DNA from: JAVBUY01 sp031552735
Lineage (GTDB): Bacteria; Bacillota; Clostridia; Christensenellales; Aristaeellaceae
NCBI GenBank assembly: GCA_031552735.1
Contig: JAVBMF010000040.1
Location: forward strand, 1 to 13,150
DNA length: 13,150 bases
Direction of reading: 5' to 3'
Shown here: one piece after another, positions 13,050 through 13,150 of the stretch
Layout of the letters: every line of letters starts with the position of its first letter
Numbering within the stretch: the first letter of the stretch is position 1
Translations under genes and position numbers: made by a program
Notes under the pieces: model-generated
What the model saw: the letters and a program-made list of their open reading frames with translations, nothing else
Databases searched by the model: none
Told to the model about the DNA's origin: nothing

Positions 13050-13150
13050 ATGAAGAAGGTATTGGCGGTTGTTCTGGCGGTTCTGATGTTGGTTCCCACC
13101 CTGGCGTTGGCCGAGACCGTTGTGATGGGCTCGAACTGCTCCTTCCCGCC
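13050..13150 (+). CDS. ABC transporter substrate-binding protein, N-terminus only
   Basis: Only 33 full codons are present before the window ends. They encode a signal peptide (MKKVLAVVLAVLMLVPTLALA, cleavage after ALA at residue 21) and the start of a mature protein, ETVVMGSNCSFPP. The sequence VVMGSNCSFPP closely resembles the first strand of family 3 solute-binding proteins, where a polar amino acid is usually the ligand. No lipobox cysteine is seen at the cleavage site, which is unusual for a Gram-positive binding protein. AAGGAGG lies 8 bases before the ATG. The transporter permease and ATPase are expected further right. Confidence 0.7.
   Translation, partial: MKKVLAVVLAVLMLVPTLALAETVVMGSNCSFP

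Noticed and set aside
12896..13099. 67-residue open frame on the minus strand in the AT-rich gap
   Set aside because: It overlaps the consensus promoter and start of the substrate-binding protein gene and has no recognisable features.
8941..13150. Rex operator or autoregulation site
   Set aside because: No TTGTGA-N-TCACAA-like dyad was found upstream of rex or elsewhere in the window.

Overview
The window reads as a chromosomal segment of a GC-rich member of the Bacillota, most likely class Clostridia. Supporting signs are strong GGAGG-type ribosome binding sites, a T-box leader, Rex, a short NfeD with FloA-type flotillin, a VanW/YoaR-like protein, a LytTR response regulator, sigma-A promoters with TATACT -10 boxes, and GTG/TTG starts. 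I see no phage, transposase, CRISPR array, tRNA or rRNA. The genus cannot be told from this sequence.

Layout, left to right. (1) Bases 1-92, minus strand: the 5' part of a T-box leader running out of the window, driven by a consensus promoter (TTGACA-17-TATACT) that overlaps the end of the next gene. (2) 124-1569, minus: a two-gene unit of a two-TM membrane protein and an EamA-type transporter. (3) 1640-4401, plus: a divergent unit of a Na/Pi cotransporter with PhoU-like tail, a 72-residue membrane protein and a secreted lipoprotein-like protein, closed by a terminator. (4) 4415-5628, plus: two overlapping uracil-DNA glycosylase genes, one with the four Fe-S cysteines and one without. (5) 5681-8663, plus: nfeD, floA, a Pro-rich membrane protein and a LytTR response regulator, closed by a strong terminator. 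(6) 8664-8940: a gene-free gap holding a 160-base imperfect inverted repeat and the rex promoter. (7) 8941-11816, plus: rex, a VanW-domain protein and a TetR regulator, ending at a perfect palindromic terminator shared with (8) a diacylglycerol-kinase-family gene on the minus strand. (9) 12758-13049: an AT-rich gap with a consensus promoter, then the start of an ABC transporter substrate-binding protein cut by the window end.

Most genes are housekeeping or envelope functions: phosphate uptake, uracil repair, membrane microdomains, redox-controlled transcription and lipid phosphorylation. The least ordinary items are the cysteine-poor second glycosylase, whose insertion sits where UDGX carries its catalytic loop; the response regulator translationally coupled to a flotillin operon with no kinase beside it; the long inverted repeat before rex; and repeated CTGTGCA half-sites at three promoters. 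I did not find a clearly new multi-gene system.
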